64,000 nucleotides of DNA from Siphonodentalium dalli (taxonomy: Eukaryota; Mollusca; Scaphopoda; Gadilida; Siphonodentaliidae): NCBI GenBank assembly GCA_032622095.1, contig CP136061.1, positions 252,725,582-252,789,581 of the forward strand. The letters run 5' to 3'. Positions 25,401 to 40,400 of the stretch are shown here, piece by piece. Position numbers and translations under genes: made by a program. The number at the start of each line of letters is the position of its first letter. Position 1 is the first letter of the stretch. The notes beneath the pieces are model-generated. The model worked only from the letters and a program-made list of their open reading frames with translations, was not told the origin of the DNA and did no database searches.

Positions 25401-28400
25401 TATTTGATCATTCTCCTATTCTATGTACATGTTGATGGTGATCCACTTTTAATTTGCATGAATTTGGGATTAAAATTAACCCATTCGATTGACTCATATT
25501 ATCTGATAGACATATATTAAATTATCACTTTAACTTTGAGCCAGGTTCAGTCAGTGTTTCAAGAAATGACCAATTGAAATTCATCGTTAGAGGATATGTC
25601 TTATTTTGAAATTCCCTCAATTGCATTTGGGCTACAGGATAATATTAACAGTGCTGGGATTCTTGAGACTGACTTATTATATGGGTTTCTAAATCCAATG
25701 ACATGCATTTTGTTGACTACTCTGTGTTTATCAGTTCATTAGTTTGGGTAAGATTAACCCCTTACTATCCAATTTGATAACTCAAATATTTCCATTGATT
25801 ATGTTTATAGTTCTGGCACAGTTTATGATAACACACCTCTAACCTGCATAGTGAGGGTCATTTGGTTTATTTGCTTAAATATATTAACATCCTTCACCAA
25901 TCCTGTTGACACAATGTGATAGCTAAATATTTTTTGCATGATTACTCTATAAATAATCACATCTGTGATAATCATGACACATTCTTCACCTGTATAGATT
26001 TTGGTATCGATCGAATGGTTGTGATAATATTATAAACCTTAACTTTAATTATATTTAAACTGTTCACAAACATATTTTTCTAATGATCAACTTACAAGAA
26101 AATTAACATTTATATCCAATCATTAGCAATCATATTTTATATCCAGGTCTATACATCCCTCACTTCTATAGTTGATCAGGTATTGATTGTTTTTTAGTGG
26201 TGAAATATTAATAGGTTGCTATGAATTTTTAATATGCAGCTGACACAAGATATTATGAACAAAAAAATAGCAATGATAATAAAAAACCCACACAATATGT
26301 AATGTCTCATGTTCCAATGTAATAAATAGATAAATTGAGTTGCTATGATGTTTATCTACCTAATTTCTTAATTATTTGATATTTAACAGCTATGGTGCTT
26401 CTCTCCGACTATGGATTGAGCTTAATTAGACTTATAACTCTATAAGACATACATGTATCTGTGTTGGAGTCACAAATAGGTTCAGGTTGAAATCAAAGCC
26501 ACGTCTGTTAACATTGTGTTAATGTGAGCAAGGTGCCCAATAAGTGTGATTTCACTTGTGAATTAATAGTAAGGTGTGAATTGTTTAAAGTTTTGCACTC
26601 CTGAAAAGGATGGGGTAAGGATATATGAAAATAGCTCATCGCTGTCGCCAAGGTATGGGTTAAACATCTGCCGATCGTGATCGGCCTCTCGTTGTAAAAC
26701 CAAATTGTACAGCCTTTCATTGTCATTGCAGAGCATGCAGTAGCGTATGTGAACTAAATTTTGTAGAGGTGTATATTTGTGAAACACTTTTCTCATTTCA
26801 ACATGGCGTCTATGCTCAATTTCTATCGATAATGATATTATAGGTTATTTCTGGGAACATGGGGGGTACATGGAGATTTAATACCTAGATGTCAATTTTG
26901 AAGCCTGAGTTATTAAATCTCCATGTACCCTGGGATGTTGTCTGAGATAACATTTTGTCCCCACAATAATACGCTTACAGCCTCAAGTTAATGGTATCTC
27001 CTTTTATACTCAACAGAATATATGCAACAAATGAATGAATTTGAGCCATGGATAATATTAAAATACACTTATGTGCTCTATGAACGATGCAAACAACATG
27101 GTAATTACATGACTGAAGTCATAAATTCATTTTCATTATGTCGTTTGCATCGTTCATAGAGCACACTATTTTGCTCTAATCCATGGCTCAAATTCATTCA
27201 TTTGTTGCATATATTCTGATTGAGTACAAAAGGTGATGGTCCCATAAATGACCAGATTTAGTGTACAGTATCCCTTTAAGTGTGGTTTTCATTGGTCCAC
27301 ACCAATAAGAATTCAGTTGCCTCAATGTAAATGTGTTTTTCATAGGTTCTGACATTAATTGACACCAATAAGAATAATTCAGTAGCTGATCTATGTATCG
27401 GCGTATAGAGCATTGCAATGTCACGATTAGTGAAAACTGCCTTTTCAAGGGTCAATAATATACCCCCAATGTTCCACATACTCATATACCCCAGAACGTT
27501 TCGCACATGTTTTCTTAAACCCAGCTTTCAAGGATGATAGGTTGCATGGTGATTTGATCTTGGCATTGTAGCCAATCAGAATGCTAGTTACTACCGGATG
27601 TGGGGACAAGACTGAATATATTGCCTACTTGATAACGTGATTATAGAATTAAATTTTAGGCCAAAAAGCAAACTCAATGAGGCCATCTTAATGCGCAAAC
27701 TTTGTTCACTATCACTATTCTCTTTCTGTTTCAGGTATTTTGAAGAATGAAATAGATTTTGACATCCGGGCTAAGACGGAAGTCCAGTATGCTCTGTATG
27801 CCTGCAATGAGGCTGTAAGTAAAACATACAGCAGTTATTAATTATTATACCTCCCACTTTACGATGAAATATATGGACCTGGGTGTGAGGGCCGGGTGGT
27901 GGTGGGTAGTACTGGATTGACTTTGTCCTTCTGTACATCAGTACATCCTCTGTGCAGCTTAGCTTCATTACATTCTCCCTCTGGAGACCTCATTTTGCAA
28001 ATGACAGACACACTATTTCAAGGCTTGTCTGTGTTCTCAGGTAATTATATCTCAATTTTGAGATGAGGGAGGGAGGCTCTTTATTTAATTTTTTCAAAAT
28101 CTGGAAAATATACTTCAGAAACAAACAAAAATTTAATTTTGCTGTTCAAACCTAATATGTCTCTAATGAGAAAATATTGAGAAAATATGTTTGACGAAGC
28201 TTTTTAAAAGAAAATTTCAGTGACGAGGGAGGTGCTTGAATACGGAAGTTTTATTTATTTGGTCTTATTATTATTTATTTTTACCCGAATATCAGTGGAG
28301 CAGTTATAATTGTACTCCATATTTTCCAGGTTATTTTTGGCCTCAAGTCACACAAGATTGAACCTCATTGGATGTTTGCGTACTTTCCAGGTTATTTTTG

Positions 28401-31400
28401 GCCTCAAGTCACACAAGATTAAACCTCATTGGATGTTTGCATATTTTCCAGGTTATTTTTGGCCTCAAGTCACACAAGATTAAACCTCATTGGATGTTTG
28501 CGTTTGATTCCGCTATCAAAGATGCTGTAAAAGCTGCGCTCCAATTATTTTCAGAAGGTAAATATTTATAGATGGTTCCTCAGAAGGTAAATATTTATAG
28601 ATGGTACCTCAAAGAACATCAGGGCATTCATATCCCAATAAAACACACCATGAAGGTAAATATTTATAGATGGTACCTCAAAGAACATCAGGGCATTCAT
28701 ATCCTAATAAAACACACCATGAAGGTAAATATTTATAGATGGTACCTCAAAGAACATCAGGGCATTCATATCCCAATAAAACACACCATAACACAAACGG
28801 ATGTAAATATTTATAGGTGGTACCTCAAAGAACATCAGGGCATTCATATCCCAATAAAACACACCATGAAGGTAAATATTTATAGATGGTACCTCAAAGA
28901 ACATCAGGGCATTCATATCCTAATAAAACACACCATGAAGGTAAATATTTATAGATGGTACCTCAAAGAACACCATGAAGGTAAATATTTATAGATGGTA
29001 CCTCAAAGTACATCAGGGCATTCATGTCCTAATAGAACACACTATAACACAAACTGATGTCAATGTTTTGTGCAAAATTGAAACAACTTGCTGCAGACAT
29101 TGTCTTAGTGTCACACTGTGGAATTCTGTTGACAGCAAACATTTATTGTTGAATGCCAAAAACTAATGAGAACAAATTGGTTTATAATATAATATAATAT
29201 TTACCCTGTGCCAATGCATTCTCTTATATATGCGAGTCGACCATAGGTCGCCTCGCATATATAAGAGAATGCATTGGCCTAACAATTTTTTATAATTTTT
29301 TTTAAATAAATGTTTCTGACAATTTTTAGGACATAAAATAAAAAACATCCATTACCCTGCAGGGAGCCTCACACATATATAGAAGCATATAGAAGAGTGT
29401 CGTCTGCTCATGTTTGTCTAGGGCTCTGTATGGGTGAAATTATATAATATCTGCCATGGATGATAATAGGCCAAGTTCTAATTGTGAAATAAAATCATAG
29501 AGCATGCAACTACATATAAATACAACTACTTTCGCTTTCGATTAAATGCGTGTATTTGATTGGCCAATGCCCTTAGATACGCTTGGTAGCGACAATCTCT
29601 ATCAGCCGAGGGAAATGTCATATCTCCGTCAAAGGTATCTTGCCCACCAGTGTTCGCGCTGTCGGTAGCCAAATTAGCCAATGGCTAATCTTTTTCGAAT
29701 TTGGCTAATAAAAATTTCATTTGGCTAAACTTTTGGCTAAACTTTTTTTTAACCCAAATGGAGACTGAAAGCATGGAGCCAGAAAGCTAATTAATAAAAG
29801 CGCTCAATAGATCGACATTCAAGACGAAGTTAGGTGACGAAAGTATTTCATTATTTTCGTACTTATGAAATATCGTACAAAGGGAAACCCGATCGACAAC
29901 TCTATCAGCCTAGCGATCACAAAGTGATATGCAATCATCTTTAGTTTTCACAAGACGGACATTCAAAGACGCATGTACATTAAACCGACCGTGGTTGAAT
30001 TATAACAATGTGAAGAAAGCAATGTTTGTAAAGTGCATTGACGCCGGTATATAGGCAATTTGTTCGTAACAGCCTGTTTTAATCTGGAGAAATATTACGT
30101 CACTCTGCACGAAGCAGCAAAAGGTCATTATTAATTTTTACATTTAATCCCCTAATCCCCCATTCAGCCCATTGTCTGTCTGGTCACTCACGGCGCGCCT
30201 GCACAATGCATGTTTATGATGACATTGTATTTATGACGGTCGAGGTTTATGAGCACCAAGTGTAAGACAATAGCTTAATCAGCCAAATGTGAATAACGAC
30301 AGATATTTTGTGGCTATTTGTCGTCAATACCGATACAGTCAAAATAATATGCATGCTTTTATGACAGATTGTAATTTGATAATCGCGTAACAATATTAAG
30401 TTATTAGTTTCCAGATGTCACTTAGATATTTTCGCAAGGATAAATATTTAATGATTTAAAAAAGATATTGATATTAAACAAAAAAAATAATGACATTAAG
30501 AAGGACAATCCCGGGTTACCCCCCCCCCCCCCCCCCCCCCCCAATTCACTCTTTCACATAAAGATTAATAAATTTTTAATAAATGATATATATAAAAATA
30601 CTTCTAGTTCATCAAAATTATTTAAATTATTGTGTATTTTACCTGTGTCTGTTAGATTTTACGTTTTAGTCATTAATTGTGAACCGACCAGAAAACGATG
30701 ATTTAATTTGGCCAAAGTGTTTTTTAATTTGGCCAAAAAACATTTGGCTAAAGTTTTTTTCATTTGGCTAATAAAATTTTCATTTGGCTAAACTTTTGGC
30801 TAAACTTTTTTTCGGTCCAGCGCGAACACTGTTGCCCACTGAACTATATGGTATATTATCCCAAGTAGGAGGGGTTAACTCTCCGAGTTGAAAAAAAACG
30901 TACGAAATTCTATGGTACATATCCTGTCATGTTCATGACCCGTGTAATCACGTGATTTCTGACATGTAGTGAAGAATTCGCCATATTTTTTTCCCTCCTC
31001 ACCAGGACGGGTGCAAAAAGAATCTCTCACAAAGAATACGAAGCTAAGTTGCAGTTTGTATAGCAAAAAACAGTTTTGTTTTTGTTTTATACAAACAACA
31101 TTATTTCTTTGCTTATAGTTGAAAATTATGTAACAATTCACATAAAGATTACGCGGTTTTGTTCCGAATATAAGATCGGAAATGGATGACTCGTTTCGTT
31201 TTAACGGACTTTGTCTTCCATAATTTTAATCGGTCAATGAAGTGATATCCGTTGTTTATGCCGACAATATTATAATTTCTGGCCTATTAACGACAGAACA
31301 TTCGAGGCTGATCGTTTTCTTTATAACAAATCTATGGCATACAGGTGACGTATAATTTAAGTTACCACGTGTGTTGACGGTGGTTAAAGGTATCACAAAA

Positions 31401-34400
31401 TTAGGTGACTTACTTTCGAGTTCATTTTTTTTCGTTTTACGGCTTTTTTAGACGTTGACAATCATCGTCTGGTGTAAAACTGAAGACAAACGCTCTGTTT
31501 TAACGCTTGTGAAATACGCTGATAGGATTGTAAAATCCTGAATGTCAATTTGGTAACATAACACAACAGGTGTATTTGTGATTGTTCGTAATCACGTTAA
31601 TTACTTTCACAGGACTGCTCATTGAGGTAAGAACAGGTTCATGAATCGCCTTCCCCGTAGCTCCCCTTGACGTCTCTTCCCTCGTTTCGAGGTCCCAAGA
31701 ATAGAGAACGAAAGTCGATATATAGGGTTCCTCTAATTGGCGTAATTAGCACTCGGAGCGATAGTCACACCACACAGGACGCGGGTTGGGGCTACCCATC
31801 GAACCCGTAGCTCACACGAGTTGCTTCCCCTAGGACACGGACAAACTCGTGGGGAAGGATCCAGAGAATTTTTGTTTGGGGACACCTGTTCTGTATTTGA
31901 GTATGTGCCCATATAAATTTGGATGTTAAAATATTCAGTACTGGATACTTGATTGTGCAAATAAAGGCTCCATATTATAGACCATTATATCATCTGCGGG
32001 CTGATGATTTGCATTACTAGGACATTTTGTTGAATTGTAGAAAAATTCCTTGAAAATATGGAAGATCCAACTGGAATAAATACTATCTACATGGAATTTG
32101 GGGACATTTGGGTCTCTATAGTTTGGGCATCCAAACCTGTAACAGATATCAAAACATCCCTGGATCCTTCTCTGACTTGCCGATATATCGTGTTCCTCTA
32201 ATTGGCGTAATTAGCACTCGGGGCGATAGTCACACCAAACAGGGCGCGGGTTGGGGCTACCCATTGAACCCATTGTCACATTGGTGCGCTCCCTGGACTA
32301 TCGAACGGGACGTCAATCTGCTTCTGCGGGTCGACCGTTGGCTGTTGACGTGCCCCGGACGGCTGTGACCACTGAGCTCTACTAAAACACTCGACACACG
32401 CCGTCCATCGCTACAAGTCGTCATCTCGGGGTCAGCGCGGCTGGGGGATACACCCTCAGTGGTCCCTGACCATGCTCTCCGGTGCCTTATGATCATAGTG
32501 TGTGGAAATTTGGGCTAAAATTACTAGTCGAATGGCCATTTTACTTTGTATCAATTCAAATTAGGAGACTTTTTCTCAAATTATTACATTTACGCAATTA
32601 TTTGGCACCTGAAAGTTTATCCTCCATGCCTTCTGCCCCAGCTGGGCTTGGAATGGGATCACAGTTCACAGGCTTGTTTCCTTCTTATTATAAGTCACCA
32701 CTTCCGGGGGCTTGGCAAACAGGTTACTGGCCGCATTCTGGCCAACAGCTGCCAGTAACTTCGGGTTTGATTTTAAATGAAAACAAAAGATCTTATTCCC
32801 TGACGCCATTATAGCAGGAAGCTTGCTTGGGAACTGGTACCTACTAACCTCCCATCGCCAGTTCGGTCGGTTGGATATCGGGATCGGTCGAGCTGCTGCT
32901 CCACCCCGAGATGTACAGGCTCTGGACATTCCTCCGGGGTCCCCAATGACCAGACCTCACATGCAATTAGAAATGAAGCTTGTCGTGGTGTTTTGTGCTG
33001 TTAACACCCCATCGACAGATGGAGATCAGGATCAGATCGAGCAGTCGCTCCAGCACCCTGCAGGGAGCCTCACACATATATAGAAGCATATAGAAGAGTG
33101 TCGTCTGCTCATGTTTGTCTAGGGCTCTGTATGGGTGAAATTATATAATATCTGCCATGGATGATAATAGGCCAAGTTCTAATTGTGAAATAAAATCATA
33201 GAGCATGCAACTACATATAAATACAACTACTTTCGCTTTCGATTAAATGCGTGTATTTGATTGGCCAATGCCCTTAGATACGCTTGGTAGCGACAATCTC
33301 TATCAGCCGAGGGAAATGTCATATCTCCGTCAAAGGTATCTTGCCCACTGAACTATATGGTATATTATCCCAAGTAGGAGGGGTTAACTCTCCGAGTTGA
33401 AAAAAAACGTACGAAATTCTATGGTACATATCCTGTCATGTTCATGACCCGTGTAATCACGTGATTTCTGACATGTAGTGAAGAATTCGCCATATTTTTT
33501 TCCCTCCTCACCAGGACGGGTGCAAAAAGAATCTCTCACAAAGAATACGAAGCTAAGTTGCAGTTTGTATAGCAAAAAACAGTTTTGTTTTTGTTTTATA
33601 CAAACAACATTATTTCTTTGCTTATAGTTGAAAATTATGTAACAATTCACATAAAGATTACGCAGTTTTGTTCCGAATATAAGATCGGAAATGGATGACT
33701 CGTTTCGTTTTAACGGACTTTGTCTTCCATAATTTTAATCGGTCAATGAAGTGATATCCGTTGTTTATGCCGACAATATTATAATTTCTGGCCTATTAAC
33801 GACAGAACATTCGAGGCTGATCGTTTTCTTTATAACAAATCTATGGCATACAGGTGACGTATAATTTAAGTTACCACGTGTGTTGACGGTGGTTAAAGGT
33901 ATCACAAAATTAGGTGACTTACTTTCGAGTTCATTTTTTTTCGTTTTACGGCTTTTTTAGACGTTGACAATCATCGTCTGGTGTAAAACTGAAGACAAAC
34001 GCTCTGTTTTAACGCTTGTGAAATACGCTGATAGGATTGTAAAATCCTGAATGTCAATTTGGTAACATAACACAACAGGTGTATTTGTGATTGTTCGTAA
34101 TCACGTTAATTACTTTCACAGGACTGCTCATTGAGGTAAGAACAGGTTCATGAATCGCCTTCCCCGTAGCTCCCCTTGACGTCTCTTCCCTCGTTTCGAG
34201 GTCCCAAGAATAGAGAACGAAAGTCGATATATAGGGTTCCTCTAATTGGCGTAATTAGCACTCGGAGCGATAGTCACACCACACAGGACGCGGGTTGGGG
34301 GCTACCCATCGAACCCGTAGCTCACACGAGTTGCTTCCCCTAGGACACGGACAAACTCGTGGGGAAGGATCCAGAGAATTTTTGTTTGGGGACACCTGTT

Positions 34401-37400
34401 CTGTATTTGAGTATGTGCCCATATAAATTTGGATGTTAAAATATTCAGTACTGGATACTTGATTGTGCAAATAAAGGCTCCATATTATAGACCATTATAT
34501 CATCTGCGGGCTGATGATTTGCATTACTAGGACATTTTGTTGAATTGTAGAAAAATTCCTTGAAAATATGGAAGATCCAACTGGAATAAATACTATCTAC
34601 ATGGAATTTGGGGACATTTGGGTCTCTATAGTTTGGGCATCCAAACCTGTAACAGATATCAAAACATCCCTGGATCCTTCTCTGACTTGCCGATATATCG
34701 TGTTCCTCTAATTGGCGTAATTAGCACTCGGGGCGATAGTCACACCAAACAGGGCGCGGGTTGGGGCTACCCATTGAACCCATTGTCACATTGGTGCGCT
34801 CCCTGGACTATCGAACGGGACGTCAATCTGCTTCTGCGGGTCGACCGTTGGCTGTTGACGTGCCCCGGACGGCTGTGACCACTGAGCTCTACTAAAACAC
34901 TCGACACACGCCGTCCATCGCTACAAGTCGTCATCTCGGGGTCAGCGCGGCTGGGGGATACACCCTCAGTGGTCCCTGACCATGCTCTCCGGTGCCTTAT
35001 GATCATAGTGTGTGGAAATTTGGGCTAAAATTACTAGTCGAATGGCCATTTTACTTTGTATCAATTCAAATTAGGAGACTTTTTCTCAAATTATTACATT
35101 TACGCAATTATTTGGCACCTGAAAGTTTATCCTCCATGCCTTCTGCCCCAGCTGGGCTTGGAATGGGATCACAGTTCACAGGCTTGTTTCCTTCTTATTA
35201 TAAGTCACCACTTCCGGGGGCTTGGCAAACAGGTTACTGGCCGCATTCTGGCCAACAGCTGCCAGTAACTTCGGGTTTGATTTTAAATGAAAACAAAAGA
35301 TCTTATTCCCTGACGCCATTATAGCAGGAAGCTTGCTTGGGAACTGGTACCTACTAACCTCCCATCGCCAGTTCGGTCGGTTGGATATCGGGATCGGTCG
35401 AGCTGCTGCTCCACCCCGAGATGTACAGGCTCTGGACATTCCTCCGGGGTCCCCAATGACCAGACCTCACATGCAATTAGAAATGAAGCTTGTCGTGGTG
35501 TTTTGTGCTGTTAACACCCCATCGACAGATGGAGATCAGGATCAGATCGAGCAGTCGCTCCAGCACCCTGCAGGGAGCCTCACACATATATAGAAGCATA
35601 TAGAAGAGTGTCGTCTGCTCATGTTTGTCTAGGGCTCTGTATGGGTGAAATTATATAATATCTGCCATGGATGATAATAGGCCAAGTTCTAATTGTGAAA
35701 TAAAATCATAGAGCATGCAACTACATATAAATACAACTACTTTCGCTTTCGATTAAATGCGTGTATTTGATTGGCCAATGCCCTTAGATACGCTTGGTAG
35801 CGACAATCTCTATCAGCCGAGGGAAATGTCATATCTCCGTCAAAGGTATCTTGCCCACTGAACTATATGGTATATTATCCCAAGTAGGAGGGGTTAACTC
35901 TCCGAGTTGAAAAAAAAACGTACGAAATTCTATGGTACATATCCTGTCATGTTCATGACCCGTGTAATCACGTGATTTCTGACATGTAGTGAAGAATTCG
36001 CCATATTTTTTTCCCTCCTCACCAGGACGGGTGCAAAAAGAATCTCTCACAAAGAATACGAAGCTAAGTTGCAGTTTGTATAGCAAAAAACAGTTTTGTT
36101 TTTGTTTTATACAAACAACATTATTTCTTTGCTTATAGTTGAAAATTATGTAACAATTCACATAAAGATTACGCGGTTTTGTTCCGAATATAAGATCGGA
36201 AATGGATGACTCGTTTCGTTTTAACGGACTTTGTCTTCCATAATTTTAATCGGTCAATGAAGTGATATCCGTTGTTTATGCCGACAATATTATAATTTCT
36301 GGCCTATTAACGACAGAACATTCGAGGCTGATCGTTTTCTTTATAACAAATCTATGGCATACAGGTGACGTATAATTTAAGTTACCACGTGTGTTGACGG
36401 TGGTTAAAGGTATCACAAAATTAGGTGACTTACTTTCGAGTTCATTTTTTTTCGTTTTACGGCTTTTTTAGACGTTGACAATCATCGTCTGGTGTAAAAC
36501 TGAAGACAAACGCTCTGTTTTAACGCTTGTGAAATACGCTGATAGGATTGTAAAATCCTGAATGTCAATTTGGTAACATAACACAACAGGTGTATTTGTG
36601 ATTGTTCGTAATCACGTTAATTACTTTCACAGGACTGCTCATTGAGGTAAGAACAGGTTCATGAATCGCCTTCCCCGTAGCTCCCCTTGACGTCTCTTCC
36701 CTCGTTTCGAGGTCCCAAGAATAGAGAACGAAAGTCGATATATAGGGTTCCTCTAATTGGCGTAATTAGCACTCGGAGCGATAGTCACACCACACAGGAC
36801 GCGGGTTGGGGCTACCCATCGAACCCGTAGCTCACACGAGTTGCTTCCCCTAGGACACGGACAAACTCGTGGGGAAGGATCCAGAGAATTTTTGTTTGGG
36901 GACACCTGTTCTGTATTTGAGTATGTGCCCATATAAATTTGGATGTTAAAATATTCAGTACTGGATACTTGATTGTGCAAATAAAGGCTCCATATTATAG
37001 ACCATTATATCATCTGCGGGCTGATGATTTGCATTACTAGGACATTTTGTTGAATTGTAGAAAAATTCCTTGAAAATATGGAAGATCCAACTGGAATAAA
37101 TACTATCTACATGGAATTTGGGGACATTTGGGTCTCTATAGTTTGGGCATCCAAACCTGTAACAGATATCAAAACATCCCTGGATCCTTCTCTGACTTGC
37201 CGATATATCGTGTTCCTCTAATTGGCGTAATTAGCACTCGGGGCGATAGTCACACCAAACAGGGCGCGGGTTGGGGCTACCCATTGAACCCATTGTCACA
37301 TTGGTGCGCTCCCTGGACTATCGAACGGGACGTCAATCTGCTTCTGCGGGTCGACCGTTGGCTGTTGACGTGCCCCGGACGGCTGTGACCACTGAGCTCT

Positions 37401-40400
37401 ACTAAAACACTCGACACACGCCGTCCATCGCTACAAGTCGTCATCTCGGGGTCAGCGCGGCTGGGGGATACACCCTCAGTGGTCCCTGACCATGCTCTCC
37501 GGTGCCTTATGATCATAGTGTGTGGAAATTTGGGCTAAAATTACTAGTCGAATGGCCATTTTACTTTGTATCAATTCAAATTAGGAGACTTTTTCTCAAA
37601 TTATTACATTTACGCAATTATTTGGCACCTGAAAGTTTATCCTCCATGCCTTCTGCCCCAGCTGGGCTTGGAATGGGATCACAGTTCACAGGCTTGTTTC
37701 CTTCTTATTATAAGTCACCACTTCCGGGGGCTTGGCAAACAGGTTACTGGCCGCATTCTGGCCAACAGCTGCCAGTAACTTCGGGTTTGATTTTAAATGA
37801 AAACAAAAGATCTTATTCCCTGACGCCATTATAGCAGGAAGCTTGCTTGGGAACTGGTACCTACTAACCTCCCATCGCCAGTTCGGTCGGTTGGATATCG
37901 GGATCGGTCGAGCTGCTGCTCCACCCCGAGATGTACAGGCTCTGGACATTCCTCCGGGGTCCCCAATGACCAGACCTCACATGCAATTAGAAATGAAGCT
38001 TGTCGTGGTGTTTTGTGCTGTTAACACCCCATCGACAGATGGAGATCAGGATCAGATCGAGCAGTCGCTCCAGCACCCTGCAGGGAGCCTCACACATATA
38101 TAGAAGCATATAGAAGAGTGTCGTCTGCTCATGTTTGTCTAGGGCTCTGTATGGGTGAAATTATATAATATCTGCCATGGATGATAATAGGCCAAGTTCT
38201 AATTGTGAAATAAAATCATAGAGCATGCAACTACATATAAATACAACTACTTTCGCTTTCGATTAAATGCGTGTATTTGATTGGCCAATGCCCTTAGATA
38301 CGCTTGGTAGCGACAATCTCTATCAGCCGAGGGAAATGTCATATCTCCGTCAAAGGTATCTTGCCCACTGAACTATATGGTATATTATCCCAAGTAGGAG
38401 GGGTTAACTCTCCGAGTTGAAAAAAAACGTACGAAATTCTATGGTACATATCCTGTCATGTTCATGACCCGTGTAATCACGTGATTTCTGACATGTAGTG
38501 AAGAATTCGCCATATTTTTTTCCCTCCTCACCAGGACGGGTGCAAAAAGAATCTCTCACAAAGAATACGAAGCTAAGTTGCAGTTTGTATAGCAAAAAAC
38601 AGTTTTGTTTTTGTTTTATACAAACAACATTATTTCTTTGCTTATAGTTGAAAATTATGTAACAATTCACATAAAGATTACGCGGTTTTGTTCCGAATAT
38701 AAGATCGGAAATGGATGACTCGTTTCGTTTTAACGGACTTTGTCTTCCATAATTTTAATCGGTCAATGAAGTGATATCCGTTGTTTATGCCGACAATATT
38801 ATAATTTCTGGCCTATTAACGACAGAACATTCGAGGCTGATCGTTTTCTTTATAACAAATCTATGGCATACAGGTGACGTATAATTTAAGTTACCACGTG
38901 TGTTGACGGTGGTTAAAGGTATCACAAAATTAGGTGACTTACTTTCGAGTTCATTTTTTTTCGTTTTACGGCTTTTTTAGACGTTGACAATCATCGTCTG
39001 GTGTAAAACTGAAGACAAACGCTCTGTTTTAACGCTTGTGAAATACGCTGATAGGATTGTAAAATCCTGAATGTCAATTTGGTAACATAACACAACAGGT
39101 GTATTTGTGATTGTTCGTAATCACGTTAATTACTTTCACAGGACTGCTCATTGAGGTAAGAACAGGTTCATGAATCGCCTTCCCCGTAGCTCCCCTTGAC
39201 GTCTCTTCCCTCGTTTCGAGGTCCCAAGAATAGAGAACGAAAGTCGATATATAGGGTTCCTCTAATTGGCGTAATTAGCACTCGGAGCGATAGTCACACC
39301 ACACAGGACGCGGGTTGGGGCTACCCATCGAACCCGTAGCTCACACGAGTTGCTTCCCCTAGGACACGGACAAACTCGTGGGGAAGGATCCAGAGAATTT
39401 TTGTTTGGGGACACCTGTTCTGTATTTGAGTATGTGCCCATATAAATTTGGATGTTAAAATATTCAGTACTGGATACTTGATTGTGCAAATAAAGGCTCC
39501 ATATTATAGACCATTATATCATCTGCGGGCTGATGATTTGCATTACTAGGACATTTTGTTGAATTGTAGAAAAATTCCTTGAAAATATGGAAGATCCAAC
39601 TGGAATAAATACTATCTACATGGAATTTGGGGACATTTGGGTCTCTATAGTTTGGGCATCCAAACCTGTAACAGATATCAAAACATCCCTGGATCCTTCT
39701 CTGACTTGCCGATATATCGTGTTCCTCTAATTGGCGTAATTAGCACTCGGGGCGATAGTCACACCAAACAGGGCGCGGGTTGGGGCTACCCATTGAACCC
39801 ATTGTCACATTGGTGCGCTCCCTGGACTATCGAACGGGACGTCAATCTGCTTCTGCGGGTCGACCGTTGGCTGTTGACGTGCCCCGGACGGCTGTGACCA
39901 CTGAGCTCTACTAAAACACTCGACACACGCCGTCCATCGCTACAAGTCGTCATCTCGGGGTCAGCGCGGCTGGGGGATACACCCTCAGTGGCCCCTTATG
40001 ATCATAGTGTGTGGAAATTTGGGCTAAAATTACTAGTCGAATGGCCATTTTACTTTGTATCAATTCAAATTAGGAGACTTTTTCTCAAATTATTACATTT
40101 ACGCAATTATTTGGCACCTGAAAGTTTATCCTCCATGCCTTCTGCCCCAGCTGGGCTTGGAATGGGATCACAGTTCACAGGCTTGTTTCCTTCTTATTAT
40201 AAGTCACCACTTCCGGGGGCTTGGCAAACAGGTTACTGGCCGCATTCTGGCCAACAGCTGCCAGTAACTTCGGGTTTGATTTTAAATGAAAACAAAAGAT
40301 CTTATTCCCTGACGCCATTATAGCAGGAAGCTTGCTTGGGAACTGGTACCTACTAACCTCCCATCGCCAGTTCGGTCGGTTGGATATCGGGATCGGTCGA

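Larger units (their letters stand above)
21501..27734. other. large intron, mostly unique AT-rich sequence
   Basis: No exon was recognised. Two diverged direct copies of about 80 bp around 'cgacaaaatgt..aaacacgtgg' sit near 21880-21960 and 23075-23165. 22100-22700 is less AT-rich but has no convincing coding signal; its small minus-strand reading frame has no family I know. The remainder holds the repeats listed separately. Confidence 0.7.

Noticed and set aside
28572-28994. 140-residue repetitive frame on the plus strand
   Set aside because: It is the translation of the 69-bp intronic array; it starts after the exon donor and has no independent support.
31728-31800. GGTTCGA motif in the unit as a tRNA gene
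   Set aside because: On the minus strand a B box-like string is present, but no A box at the right distance and no cloverleaf could be drawn.
32482-32814. 110-residue frame repeated in each 2.51-kb unit
   Set aside because: Copies are identical because the units are recent; no motif is recognised, so repetition is not evidence of coding constraint.
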